From contig NZ_BMUI01000040.1 in NCBI RefSeq assembly GCF_014650115.1, positions 1 through 57,396 on the forward strand: DNA of 57,396 nt, given 5' to 3'. This document shows positions 8,042 through 17,519 of the stretch, in pieces; the first letter of the stretch is position 1; every line of letters begins with the position of its first letter. The stretch comes from Streptomyces olivaceoviridis. Its GTDB lineage: Bacteria; Actinomycetota; Actinomycetes; Streptomycetales; Streptomycetaceae. A model generated the notes under the pieces. That model was given only the letters and a program-made list of their open reading frames with translations, did not search any database and had not been told where the DNA came from. A program made the translations under genes and the position numbers.

Positions 8042-9658
8042 ATGGAGTCTGTGACCTTTTCTCCTACCGCACTGGCCATCCACAGCGAGTTCAACCGAAC
8101 GACGACGCCCTATCCGCGTGACAGCAGCATGCAGAAGCTCTTCGAACACTGGGCCCGGCGTCGGCCTGACGCAGCAGCGGTCATTCAGGGTACCCGCGAG
8201 ATCAACTATCGAGACCTGAACCGGCTGGCGAACGGTCTTGCCGGCCGGCTGGCGGACGTAGGCGTCGGACGAGGCGTGACCGTCGGCGTCTGCATGCCTC
8301 GCTCGCCGGAGATGCTGGTGGTCCTCTTGGGCGTCCTCAAATCTGGAGGAACGTTTCTTCCATTGGACCACGAGTGGCCGGACGAACGCCTTCGACACGT
8401 CGTCACCGATACCGGCTGCCATGTGCTGATCGGCGACCGGTCCCGGGAGATCGCCCGACGCGTCGAATCCGCGGCGGAAAACCACCTCCTGGCACTGGAC
8501 GCGGGACCGCCGACGGCCTGTGATATCGATCCGCCTTGTACCACGACCGCCGAAAGCATCGCTTGCGTCTACTACACCTCAGGTTCCACTGGTCGACCCA
8601 AAGGCGTGCCGATTCTTCATCGAGGCCTCAACCGGCTGCCGTACATCACTGCTCTCGGGCCGATGAACGAGCACAGCCGCATACTCCAGCTGGGTTCCCT
8701 CACCTTCGATATGGCCGCCTCCGAGATCTGGGGTGCGCTCCTCGGAGGCGGGACCTTGGTGATGTACCCCGCCGAGCCCGTCAGCCTTTCCCGCTTGCGC
8801 GAGGTCATACAGGCCGGGCGGGTCAACCTCGTCCAGCTTCCCACGGCCTTGTTCAACCTGATCGTGGACGAGGCACCGGAGATCCTCGACTCCGTGACGA
8901 CCATCGCTGTCGGCGGGGAGGCCCAGTCACGCCGGCACATGGTCAAGGCGCTGCGCGCGTATGGTCCAGGACGCGTATCCAACTTCTACGGGCCCACCGA
9001 GTCCACATGTGTCGCGACCTGTTATCCGGTCGACGAGCTGCCCCGCGACGACATACCGTTTCCGATCGGCCGCCCCCTTCAGAACACCCGCCTCTACGTC
9101 GTCGCCGACGATGCGCGCCGACTGTGCGGTCCGGGTGAGGCCGGGGAGCTGTGTCTGGCAGGGGACGGCCTGGCGGCCGGCTACCTGGGGCTGGCCGATC
9201 TCACCAGCGAGCATTTCGTCCATCGCGATGTCGCCGGCCGGGAAGAACGGCTCTACCGCACGGGCGACCGGGGTTATCTCCTGCCCAGCGGCGACGTGGT
9301 CTTCATCGGACGGGAGGACGACCAGGTCAAGGTCAACGGATTCCGTGTCGAGTTGGCGGAGATAAGCCACCACCTTGACACTCATCCGTCCGTCAAACGA
9401 TGCTACGTGACTGTCCGGGACGTCGGTGGATACAAGTCCCTCCTGGCTTTCGTGATCCCGGACGACCACACCGTCTCCTCCGCAGACCTGCATGGGCACC
9501 TGACCGAGGTGCTGCCCTCCTACATGGTTCCGGCGCAGGTCCATCTTCGCGGCGCCTTCCCGTTGACCTCCCACGGCAAGGTCGACCGTCGCGCTCTTCT
9601 CGCCTCGTGTGAAGCCCAAGCGGTTCAAGGAGCGTCTTCCCATGCGAGATCTGAATGA
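8042..9658 (+). CDS. Stand-alone NRPS adenylation protein
   Basis: 538 residues that activate a carboxylic acid as its acyl-AMP and should load it on the N-terminal carrier of the next protein. Adenylation motifs are complete and in order: YYTSGSTGRPKGVP (A3), FDMAASEIWG (A4), NFYGPTES (A5), YRTGDRGYLLPSG (A7), DDQVKVNGFRVELAEI (A8) and the catalytic Lys in SHGKVDRRAL (A10). There is no carrier domain, so it acts in trans. My reading of the specificity positions by alignment to GrsA is D-M-S-Q-A-G-F-C-V-K. Asp235 argues for an alpha-amino acid rather than an aryl acid, but I know no substrate with this code. It is the first gene of a five-gene operon and overlaps the next by 17 bp. Confidence 0.9.
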   Translation: MESVTFSPTALAIHSEFNRTTTPYPRDSSMQKLFEHWARRRPDAAAVIQGTREINYRDLNRLANGLAGRLADVGVGRGVTVGVCMPRSPEMLVVLLGVLKSGGTFLPLDHEWPDERLRHVVTDTGCHVLIGDRSREIARRVESAAENHLLALDAGPPTACDIDPPCTTTAESIACVYYTSGSTGRPKGVPILHRGLNRLPYITALGPMNEHSRILQLGSLTFDMAASEIWGALLGGGTLVMYPAEPVSLSRLREVIQAGRVNLVQLPTALFNLIVDEAPEILDSVTTIAVGGEAQSRRHMVKALRAYGPGRVSNFYGPTESTCVATCYPVDELPRDDIPFPIGRPLQNTRLYVVADDARRLCGPGEAGELCLAGDGLAAGYLGLADLTSEHFVHRDVAGREERLYRTGDRGYLLPSGDVVFIGREDDQVKVNGFRVELAEISHHLDTHPSVKRCYVTVRDVGGYKSLLAFVIPDDHTVSSADLHGHLTEVLPSYMVPAQVHLRGAFPLTSHGKVDRRALLASCEAQAVQGASSHARSE

Positions 9659-12600
9659 CCAGCCCACCGCCCACGACAAACCGACGATGACCGCCACCGA
9701 GGCCACTCTCGCCCTGATGTGGTGTGAAACGCTCCAGAGTACTCACGTCCGCCCCAGCGACGATTTCTTCAGACTCGGAGGAACGTCGCTCGCGGCCATG
9801 AGTCTGCTGCACCGTGTGGAGCAGGTCTTCGGATCGGACGTCCTGTCCATCGACACGCTCACCAGGTATCCGCGGCTGGCGAGCATGGCCAGGGCCATCG
9901 ACGAGGCCCGGAGAACGACCTCGCAACGCCTCCCTGCCGCGCGCTCGGCGCCGGTCGACCCGCATGCCCCTTTCGACCTGACGCCGACGCAGCAGGCCTA
10001 CTGGATCGGCCGCGCGGACGATCAGCCCCTGGGAGGGATCGGGTCCCACGTGTATTTCGAGTTCGATGCCGCCGGCGTCGAACCCGGCCGACTCCAAGAA
10101 GCGGTGCGCGCCTTGCTGAGAAGGCACGGCATGCTGCGCGCGCGGTTCCTGCCCGACGGCCGGCAGCAGATCATGGCGGAGTCCCCCTGGGCCGAGCTGA
10201 TGGTCCATGACCTGCGGGGCGACCCCGCGCCGGAGGCGCAGGCGGCTCTGACGCGGTTGCGTGAGGCTCTGTCCCACCGCCGTCTCGACGTCGAGCACGG
10301 TGAGGTCTTCGACATCCAGCTCACCCTCATGGACGACGAACGCGCCAGGATCCACTGTGAGTTCGACCTCCTGGTGGCGGACGGCCGCAGCGTCCAGGTG
10401 ATCCTGGACGATCTCAGTCGTCTCTACGGCGACCCGGAACAGGAGCTTGCGCCCGTCGGGTACGAGTTTCCGCAGTACTTGGCGGACCGACGCGCTCGGA
10501 CGACCGATGCGCGGGAAGCGGACAAGACGTACTGGAGGGATCTCCTGCCGGATCTCCCCGGAGCGCCGGCGCTCCCGCTCGCCGCGGAACCGGAGCGTAT
10601 GCACCGCCCACGCTTTCACAGACGGACCCATTCCATGGCGACCGCGAACTGGGAGCGCTTCGTCAGTCACGCCCAAGCGCACGGCGTGACTCCCGCCATG
10701 GCTCTGGCCACGGCCTATGCCGAGGTGCTCGGCCGGTGGAGCGCTGAGTCCCGTTTCCTGCTGAACCTGCCCCATTTCGGCAGACGCGTGACGCATCCGG
10801 CGGTCCCTGAGATGGTGGGCGACTTCTCCAACATCATCCTGCTCCCTGTCGACCTGTCCACCGAATCGTCCTTCGCCGATCGCGTCACCGCCGTCCAGAA
10901 CGGTTTCCGAGCCAACTCGGCCCACACCGAGTACTACGGCGTCGAGGTCCTGCGCGACCTGGCCCAGCGGGACTCGACCTACGGGAATCCGGCACCGATC
11001 GTCTTCTCCTACAACGTGTTCGACGCCTTCGGGCGCAGTATGGTCTCGCCCCACTTCCGCACGCGTTTCGGTGATCTCGGTTACATGATCACCCAGACGC
11101 CTCAGGTCTGGCTCGACCACCAGGTCTTCTACCACGAGGACCGGGTCGACCTCGTATGGGACGCGGTCGACGGCCTGTTCCAGGCCGGCGTCGTCGAGGA
11201 CGCGTTCGCCGCCTACGTCCGGCTGGTGGGTGATCTCGCAGCCGAGGAAGCCGTGTGGTGCCGGGCGGTGGAGATCCCACTGCCCGAGCACCAGCGAGCC
11301 GCGCGAGCGGCAGTCGTCCCCGCGGCGACGAGGCACTCGGGGACCCTTCTGCATCAACGTTTCTTTGAAACTGCGTCCAAGCATCCCGAGTGGACGGCAC
11401 TGCACCGGAGCAGCGGCGAGACGGTGTCGTACGGGGAACTGGCGGATGACGCCCTGCGGGTCGCCCACTCGCTCACCCGGCTCGGCGTCGCCCCCTCCGA
11501 GGTCGTCGCGGTCGTCATGCCCAAGGGCGGCGATGACATCGCCTGCGTCCTGGGTGTGCTGGCCGCGGGCGGGGCGTACGTGGCCGTGGGAGTCGACACT
11601 CCGCCCGAGCGGCAGCGGCAGATCCTGGAACGCGCGGGTGCCCGTTTCGCGCTGACCGGTGAGGGTGGCGCTGAACTGCCGCACTGGCAAGGCCGTGTTC
11701 GCGTGGTGACGGCATCCGAAGCACTCGACACCGGTCCACTGAGCCGGCCGGTCGGCCGGACGCCGGACTCCCTCGCCTACCTGATCTTCACCTCGGGTTC
11801 GACCGGGAGCCCGAAGGGGGTCGAGGTTTCGCACCGGGCCGCCGTCAACACGATCGACTCCGTCAACGAGCGTTTCGGTGTGGGGCAGGGTGATCGGGCA
11901 CTGACGTTGACCGCACTGGACTTCGACCTCTCCGTCTTCGACGTCTTCGGTCTCCTCTCCGCGGGCGGAGCCTTGGTGTCCGTCGACGAGGAACAGCGCC
12001 GGGACGTCGACGCATGGTGGGAGCTGCTGCACCGCCATCAGGTCACCATCTGGAACTCCGTCCCGTCCTCGTTGGACGCGCTCCTGCGCGCGGCCGGGTC
12101 ACGACACGCGCCCGCGAGCCTGCGGCTCGCCCTGCTGTCCGGGGACTGGATCCCCCCCGACCTGCCCGGGCGGCTCGAAGTCTCCGGCGCGGGCCGCTGC
12201 CGGGTGGTAGCCCTGGGAGGGCCGACGGAGACGGCCATCTGGTCCAACGTCTTCGAGGTCGAACGCGTGGAGGCGGACTGGCTCTCGATACCGTACGGAT
12301 TCCCCCTCGCCAATCAACGCCACCGGGTGGTGGACGCCCTCGGCCGGGACTGCCCCGACTGGCTGGCCGGCGAACTGTGGGTCGGGGGCGTCTGCGTGGC
12401 CGAGGGCTACCGCGGTGATCCGCTGCGGACGGCGGAACGGTTCGTCCGGTACGACGGACAGCGCTGGTTCAGAACGGGTGACGTGGTCCGCTACCGGCCA
12501 GGAGGTGTGCTGGAGATACTCGGCCGGACGGACTCTCAGGTGAAGATCAACGGCTTCCGTGTCGAGCTGGGAGAGGTGGACGCCACGCTGAACCGCCACC

Positions 12601-13130
12601 CGCGGATCGGCCAGGCCACGACGGTGGCAGCAGGGCCGCCCGGTGCCCGACGACTCGTCAGCTTCCTGACGCCGGAGGACGGTCCGGTCGATCTGGAGGA
12701 CTTGCGCTCGTACCTGACTGCCCACCTGCCCCTCCACGAGGTCCCAGCCCAGTTCTTCGTCGTCGACGAACTACCGCTCACCGCAAACGGCAAGGTCGAC
12801 CGCAGTGCCCTGGCCGGCTGGGCGTCGGGCCCGGTGGCAGTCCCTTCCGTCTCCGACGAGCCCCCCGGGAAAGGCCTGGAAGAGGCTGTCGCCCGCCAGT
12901 GGGAGGTCGTCCTCGGCCGGCCCGTCAGTCGGCGGTCCGACAACTTCTTCGAGCTCGAGGGCAACAGTCTGCTGGCGTCACTGCTGGTCAAAGCACTGAA
13001 CGAGAGCTTCCGCGTGCAGCTGAGCCTGCGTCAGCTGTACTCCGCGCCGACGGTGGCCGCTCTGGCCGCCCTGCTGGCCGAAAAGAGCAACATCCGCGGT
13101 GGGCGGGGAGAGGACCTCGAACATGTCTGA
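9642..13130 (+). CDS. NRPS, PCP-Cy-A(Cys)-PCP, heterocyclising
   Basis: 1162 residues. Domains: carrier 1 (about 15-85, DDFFRLGGTSLAAM, phosphopantetheine Ser near 49); cyclisation domain (about 105-530) with the FDLLVADGRS form of the DxxxxDxxS motif that replaces HHxxxDG and marks heterocyclisation; adenylation domain (about 565-1060, LIFTSGSTGSPKGVE, YRPGGVLEILGRTDSQVKIN, ANGKVDRSAL); carrier 2 (DNFFELEGNSLLA, Ser near 1109). The adenylation code reads D-L-F-N-L-S-L-I-W-K, one change from the known Cys code DLYNLSLIWK. The protein should couple the starter on PCP1 to cysteine and close a thiazoline. There is no epimerase, oxidase or thioesterase domain. ATG 9642 was chosen over GTG 9609 because AAGGAG lies 9 nt upstream. 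Confidence 0.93.
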   Translation: MRDLNDQPTAHDKPTMTATEATLALMWCETLQSTHVRPSDDFFRLGGTSLAAMSLLHRVEQVFGSDVLSIDTLTRYPRLASMARAIDEARRTTSQRLPAARSAPVDPHAPFDLTPTQQAYWIGRADDQPLGGIGSHVYFEFDAAGVEPGRLQEAVRALLRRHGMLRARFLPDGRQQIMAESPWAELMVHDLRGDPAPEAQAALTRLREALSHRRLDVEHGEVFDIQLTLMDDERARIHCEFDLLVADGRSVQVILDDLSRLYGDPEQELAPVGYEFPQYLADRRARTTDAREADKTYWRDLLPDLPGAPALPLAAEPERMHRPRFHRRTHSMATANWERFVSHAQAHGVTPAMALATAYAEVLGRWSAESRFLLNLPHFGRRVTHPAVPEMVGDFSNIILLPVDLSTESSFADRVTAVQNGFRANSAHTEYYGVEVLRDLAQRDSTYGNPAPIVFSYNVFDAFGRSMVSPHFRTRFGDLGYMITQTPQVWLDHQVFYHEDRVDLVWDAVDGLFQAGVVEDAFAAYVRLVGDLAAEEAVWCRAVEIPLPEHQRAARAAVVPAATRHSGTLLHQRFFETASKHPEWTALHRSSGETVSYGELADDALRVAHSLTRLGVAPSEVVAVVMPKGGDDIACVLGVLAAGGAYVAVGVDTPPERQRQILERAGARFALTGEGGAELPHWQGRVRVVTASEALDTGPLSRPVGRTPDSLAYLIFTSGSTGSPKGVEVSHRAAVNTIDSVNERFGVGQGDRALTLTALDFDLSVFDVFGLLSAGGALVSVDEEQRRDVDAWWELLHRHQVTIWNSVPSSLDALLRAAGSRHAPASLRLALLSGDWIPPDLPGRLEVSGAGRCRVVALGGPTETAIWSNVFEVERVEADWLSIPYGFPLANQRHRVVDALGRDCPDWLAGELWVGGVCVAEGYRGDPLRTAERFVRYDGQRWFRTGDVVRYRPGGVLEILGRTDSQVKINGFRVELGEVDATLNRHPRIGQATTVAAGPPGARRLVSFLTPEDGPVDLEDLRSYLTAHLPLHEVPAQFFVVDELPLTANGKVDRSALAGWASGPVAVPSVSDEPPGKGLEEAVARQWEVVLGRPVSRRSDNFFELEGNSLLASLLVKALNESFRVQLSLRQLYSAPTVAALAALLAEKSNIRGGRGEDLEHV

Positions 13131-14394
13131 CGGCCGGGCAGTGCTGGAACTCCTCGAAACAGAAGAGGGCCGCCGTGATCCCTACCCTCTGTACCAACGC
13201 CTGCGGGAGCGTCCGCCGGTTTACGACGAGCGGCACCAAGCCGTTCTCGTCCTTCGGTACGAGGACTGCGTCCGGGCACTGTCCGGCCGTGGCTTCGGAC
13301 GTCCCGACGAGGCGTGGGTGAAGCGCCGCATCCCTACGTGGGAGAGGCACCCGGCGGTCCGGTGTCTCATGCAGACGATGCAGTTCGGCGACCTCGCCGG
13401 ACACCCTCGGCGCCGTGGCGTGGTCAGCAGGTTCTTCACCCGCCGCCGGATCGCCTCACACGTCGCCTCGGTGTCAGCCACCGTGGACGCCCTGGTGGAC
13501 GACCTCGTCGCAGAGATCGAACGGCACGGCGCGGCGGACCTGCAGAGCATGTTGTCCTACCGGCTGCCCAGCATCAGTATCGCCCGGCTCCTCGGTCTGC
13601 CCGAAGAGGAGGTGGCGAGCTTCCAGCCCCATTCGCTGGCCCTGGCCAAGCTGCTGGAACCCCGGCTGCCGGAACAGCGCCTCGCCGAGGCGGACGACAG
13701 CTTCCAGACCTTGCGGACGTACGTCGAGCGGGTCATCGAGGCTCGCCGCCGGCATCCCGGCGAAGACCTCGCTTCCCACCTGGTGCACGTCCACGACACC
13801 GACCCGATGACCCTGTCCAGGGACGAACTCGTCTCGATGTTCGCGTCCATCTTCGTCGCGGGCACGATGAACACCAGCAACTTCATCGGCAACGGCCTGG
13901 CTGCCCTGCTGACTTCACCCGACAGCGTCGCCCGGCTGCGCGCCGATCCCGGTCTCATGGGAACCGCCATGAGCGAGATGCTCCGCCACGACGCTCCCAT
14001 GCAGGTGACCCGTCGCGTCACCGTGGCCGACGTGGAACTCGGGGGCACGAAACTGCCCGCCGGCACGGAACTCGCCGTCGTGCTCGGTTCCGCCAACCGC
14101 GATCCCGCTGTCCACACCGCCCCGGACTCCTTCCTGATCGGCCGGTCCGGCCCGCCTCCGCTCAGCTTCGGCGGTGGTGCGTACTTCTGCCTCGGCGCGG
14201 CCATGGCCCAGCAGGAGAGCGCCCTCATCTTCAGCAAACTCGTCTCCCGGCTGCCAGGGCTCCGCCTCGCCGGCCCGCCGGTGCACAACCTGGGGTCAGT
14301 GCTGCGCGGCTACCTGCGTCTGCCGGTGACTGCGGACCTGGGTTCCGCTCCGGACGCCGGGCGGCGGACCGGTGCAGGGGGACGAATGAGCTGA
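13123..14394 (+). CDS. Cytochrome P450, atypical I-helix
   Basis: 423 residues. A heme monooxygenase fold: K-helix ExxR in SEMLRHDAP, and heme loop FGGGAYFCLGAAMA with the thiolate Cys at residue 356. The I-helix reads FVAGTMNTSNFIGNG where most bacterial P450s have AGx(D/E)T, so the acidic proton-delivery residue is absent. This pattern is seen in P450s with altered chemistry such as peroxygenases or oxidative cyclases. The start ATG overlaps the NRPS stop (ATGTCTGA), so expression is coupled. It could oxidise the thiazoline or the starter residue while bound to the carrier; that is inference. Partner ferredoxin is not encoded nearby. Confidence 0.9.
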   Translation: MSDGRAVLELLETEEGRRDPYPLYQRLRERPPVYDERHQAVLVLRYEDCVRALSGRGFGRPDEAWVKRRIPTWERHPAVRCLMQTMQFGDLAGHPRRRGVVSRFFTRRRIASHVASVSATVDALVDDLVAEIERHGAADLQSMLSYRLPSISIARLLGLPEEEVASFQPHSLALAKLLEPRLPEQRLAEADDSFQTLRTYVERVIEARRRHPGEDLASHLVHVHDTDPMTLSRDELVSMFASIFVAGTMNTSNFIGNGLAALLTSPDSVARLRADPGLMGTAMSEMLRHDAPMQVTRRVTVADVELGGTKLPAGTELAVVLGSANRDPAVHTAPDSFLIGRSGPPPLSFGGGAYFCLGAAMAQQESALIFSKLVSRLPGLRLAGPPVHNLGSVLRGYLRLPVTADLGSAPDAGRRTGAGGRMS

Positions 14395-14464
14395 TCTTCC
14401 AGTGAGAGCGAGACCTACGTGTGATCAGCCCACCACCGTTCGACGTCCCTCCCGGAGCGAGAAG

Positions 14465-15229
14465 ATGACAGTCATGGCTCCCTGGCAGCAGAATCTACGG
14501 CTGCTGGCCACGCGCCCGAATGTCCAGGCCAGAATCGTCTGCATTCCGCCCGCGGGCGGGGGCGCGAACACCTTCTACCCCTGGGCGGCTCACGTGCCAC
14601 CGGGCACAGAACTCTGGGCGGTGCAGCTACCCGGCCGGGAAGACCGGCTGGAGGAACCCCCCGTCACGGACCTCCTCCAGGCCGCCCGCCGGGTGGCGTC
14701 GGCGCTGCAATGGCTCCTCGACCGCCCCTGCCTGCTGTTCGGGCACAGCATGGGTGCCCTGATCGGGTATGAGGCCGCCCGGATGCTGACCGCTCAGCGC
14801 ACACAGGGGGTGTGCCACCTGTTCGCCTCGGGTTGTCTGCCCCCCGATCGCCACCAGGCCCGCGACCAGGACCTCGCCGGCGACCGCGAGGTGATGGCAG
14901 AGTTGCGCCGCATCGGATTCTCCTCGGACCTCCTCGACGACCCCGAGGCCCGGGCCCTGGTCATGCCGGCGATCCAGAGCGATCTGCGCATGTTCTCCTC
15001 CTACGGCCATCGGCCCGGCCAGCGGCTCGCCTGCCCCATCACCGTGCTCGTGGGCGACGCGGATCCGCATGTGCGGGCCGCGGATGCAGCGGGCTGGGGC
15101 CTGCACACCCGTGCGCCCGTGGAGACCGTGGTTCTTCCGGGAGACCACTACTACCTCTTCGGCGCGCACGAGCAAATCATCGCGAAGATCGCTGACGCGC
15201 TCGTGATACCGGCATCGGTGGGCGACTGA
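14465..15229 (+). CDS. Type II thioesterase (GrsT/RifR-like)
   Basis: 254 residues, alpha/beta hydrolase fold. Nucleophile elbow LFGHSMGALIGYE (Ser 95), acid in VLVGDADPHV (Asp 198 or 200), and His 228 in LPGDHYYLF form the triad. Such discrete thioesterases usually remove wrong acyl groups from carrier domains. Because the NRPS here has no fused thioesterase, this one may also release the product. GGAG lies 8-9 nt before ATG 14465. It lies 70 bp after the P450 gene and 24 bp before the methyltransferase gene, so it belongs to the same operon. Confidence 0.9.
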   Translation: MTVMAPWQQNLRLLATRPNVQARIVCIPPAGGGANTFYPWAAHVPPGTELWAVQLPGREDRLEEPPVTDLLQAARRVASALQWLLDRPCLLFGHSMGALIGYEAARMLTAQRTQGVCHLFASGCLPPDRHQARDQDLAGDREVMAELRRIGFSSDLLDDPEARALVMPAIQSDLRMFSSYGHRPGQRLACPITVLVGDADPHVRAADAAGWGLHTRAPVETVVLPGDHYYLFGAHEQIIAKIADALVIPASVGD

Positions 15230-15253
15230 GCACCTGGAATGGGGTGAACGTGA

Positions 15254-16021
15254 ATGGGCTGGAAAGGTCCCGCGAGCGGACCCGAGATCGGTGACGCCTT
15301 CGGGCAGGTGCTGACAGCGTGCTGGGAGGGCGGCATGCGGCCTGGAACAGTGCATGAAGTCCTGGAGCGCGACGACGGCTACGTCCAGGTGTGGGACGCC
15401 GCTCGGTGGTTCGCCGGGCCGGACGAGTGGTCGGCCGCGGAGCGGTGGGGATGCGAGCATGTGATCGGCAGGGTCCTCGACGTCGGGTGCGGCGCCGGAC
15501 GGCACGCGATACCGCTGGCCGAAGCCGGTCACGAGGTCATAGGGATCGACTGTTCGCCCGGCGCGGTCGCGGTGGCACGAGACCGCGGGGTCCGCGCCCT
15601 CAGGACGGCGGTCGAGGAACTCGCGCCGGACGAGGGGCCCTTCGACTCCATCCTGCTTCTGGGGAGCAACCTGGGCATACTCGTCGACGAGCAACAGGCT
15701 GCCCGGTCACTGACCCGGCTGGCGTCCATGGCCGGCGCGGGGGCTCGCCTCATCGGGTCCAGCCTGGACCCGCACATCACCGGATATCCGGAGCACCGCC
15801 GTTACCACAGCGCGGATCATCAGCGGTCGAACCGCAGGACGCGACGGCTTCCCGGGCAGACACGGATGCGCGTCCGGTACCGCCGGACCGTCACGGAGTG
15901 GTTCGACTACACGTTCTTCTCCGAAGCGGAACTGGAGCGGATCCTCAAGGGGACTCCATGGGTCTTGCGCGCCATGGAGTACGACGGCCCGGCCTACTGT
16001 GTCGTTCTGGAACTCCGGTAG
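15254..16021 (+). CDS. Class I SAM-dependent methyltransferase
   Basis: 255 residues. Motif I (RVLDVGCGAGRHAIPLAEAG, about 72-92) followed by EVIGID binds S-adenosylmethionine. The later FDSILLLGSNLGILVDE matches motif II/III. The C-terminal half (VRYRRTVTEWFDYTFFSEAE) resembles small-molecule methyltransferases rather than RNA enzymes. GGGGTGA precedes the ATG. Last gene of the NRPS operon, so it probably methylates the thiazoline product or the starter; the position (N, O or C) cannot be told from the sequence. The IS630 remnant follows after about 170 bp. Confidence 0.85.
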   Translation: MGWKGPASGPEIGDAFGQVLTACWEGGMRPGTVHEVLERDDGYVQVWDAARWFAGPDEWSAAERWGCEHVIGRVLDVGCGAGRHAIPLAEAGHEVIGIDCSPGAVAVARDRGVRALRTAVEELAPDEGPFDSILLLGSNLGILVDEQQAARSLTRLASMAGAGARLIGSSLDPHITGYPEHRRYHSADHQRSNRRTRRLPGQTRMRVRYRRTVTEWFDYTFFSEAELERILKGTPWVLRAMEYDGPAYCVVLELR

Positions 16022-16188
16022 CCGCGGTCCGCTCGGGCTCAGCACCCGGGACTTCGGCACGACGGCCCGTCCGAATCGGAGGAACTGCTGGTCCGGCGGG
16101 GCCAGTGCTGTGACCGCACAGGTTCGCCGAGTTGGTGGTCATGGCGGTTGGATGTGCGGCGACGTCCGATGCGACCGCTGGAGGCGCG

Positions 16189-16825
16189 ATGGCCGAGCCT
16201 GTCCGTGTGCGCAGACTGACCGGCCAGGAAGGGCAACGGCTACAGCAGATCGTGCGCCGTGGCGGCACGAGTCCTGTGCGCTACCGGCGCGCGATGATGC
16301 TGCTGGCCTCGGCCGGCGGGAACCGTGTGCCGGTGGTCGCGCAGCTGGTGCGCCGACGAGGACACCGTCCGGGACTTGATCCAGCGGTTCAACGAGATCG
16401 GCCTGGCCTGTCTGGACCCTCGGTGGGCGGGAGGCCGTCCCCAACCTGCTCAGCCCTGACGAGGAGGACTTCGTCATCCAGACGGCCACCACCCGCCCCA
16501 CCGAGCTCGGCCAGCCCTTCACCCGCTGGTCACTGCGCGAACTCGCCGCCTACCTGCGGGAAGTCCATGGCCGGGTCATCCGCATCGGCCGCGAGACGTT
16601 ACGCGGCCTGCTCGCCCGCCGCGGCGTCACCTTCCAGCGCACCAAGACATGGAAGGAGTCCCCGGACCTCGAGTGCGAGGCGAAGCTGGACCGCATCGAG
16701 GAAGTGCTCGACCGCTTCCCGGACCGGGTCTTCGCCTTCGACAAGTTCGGGCCGCTCGGGATCCGTCCCACCGCCGGCTCATGCTGGGCCGACCAGGGCC
16801 GACCCGAGCGGTACCCCGCGAGCCC
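16189..16825 (+). pseudogene. IS630-family transposase remnant (5' half, two frameshifts)
   Basis: The N-terminal half of an IS630 transposase begins MAEPVRVRRLTGQEGQRLQQ. A one-base loss near 16352 shifts to ADEDTVRDLIQRFNEIGLAC, and another shift near 16440 to LLSPDEEDFVIQTATTRPTE, FTRWSLRELAAYLREVHGR and FAFDKFGPLGIRPTAGS. Here the family's catalytic block FAFDEFGPL has Lys for Glu. The sequence ends abruptly after ERYPA near 16825, so the second and third acidic residues are missing. It closes the NRPS island on the right. Confidence 0.8.
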
Positions 16826-17059
16826 AAAGACCTCGGCCGAGCGACGACCGGCGCGGATCCCGCTGAGCTGGGCCGGGCCGCCCTGGCCGCCTGCCTCGCC
16901 GTCCGGGACAGCCGGGGCGAGACGTTCCGCGTTCTCGTCCGCACCGACCACGGCCACCACGTGGTCATCACGGCCGACCAACTCACCGGCCCCGGCTGGG
17001 AAGCGGACCCGGCCGTCTGCCAAGCACTGCCCGCCTACCTTCGCAAAGCCCTCGCCTGA
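16826..17059 (+). pseudogene. 3' fragment of an unidentified gene
   Basis: Directly joined to the broken IS630 transposase is a coherent C-terminal segment: AALAACLAVRDSRGETFRVL, HHVVITADQLTGPGWEAD and AVCQALPAYLRKALA, then TGA. It looks like the end of a small cytoplasmic protein whose 5' part was removed by the element. I do not recognise the family. Confidence 0.4.
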
Positions 17060-17519
17060 CGCCGAGGCCGTGAGGTGGCCGTGACGCCGCCGGCGTAGGT
17101 CTGCTCCGTCTCCTCGGCCAGCCCGCCTCCAGCCGGCGCGACGCATTTTCGGGAGCGCAGACCCGCCGGCGCGCCTCGACACCGCGCCCTGCCTGTTCGG
17201 TGGTGTTCGGCGCCGCCCTGGGCCTGCGTCCTGCGGCGGGTCGGTGCCGAGCGGCCGGGGTGTCCGTCGTCATCCCATCAGGTCATGACGAGACCGGTCG
17301 AGAAGCCCCCGATCCGGCGGACGGCTTCGCTCAGGAGCGCTACGACGACAAGACGCCGCCAGGAGGCAGGCAGGGCACCGTGTTGTCCGTGTGCCGGACG
17401 GCACAGGGCCCGGGGCCGCCTGGGCACACACGCCGCTTGATCGGGGAACCGCTCGCGGACAGACTGCTCTCCATGGGATCAGTCGGCATGGCCACCAAGG
17501 CGCAGAACGGGAACCGGGG
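17060..17519. other. Intergenic, no gene seen
   Basis: A 460-bp stretch before the CbrC-like gene. Open frames on both strands lack family features and start signals. No strong hairpin or promoter pair was recognised. Confidence 0.4.

Noticed and set aside
9393..12038. 881-residue minus-strand frame opposite the NRPS
   Set aside because: The NRPS motifs on the plus strand are unmistakable; the minus frame has no recognisable domain and mirrors the codon bias of the real gene.
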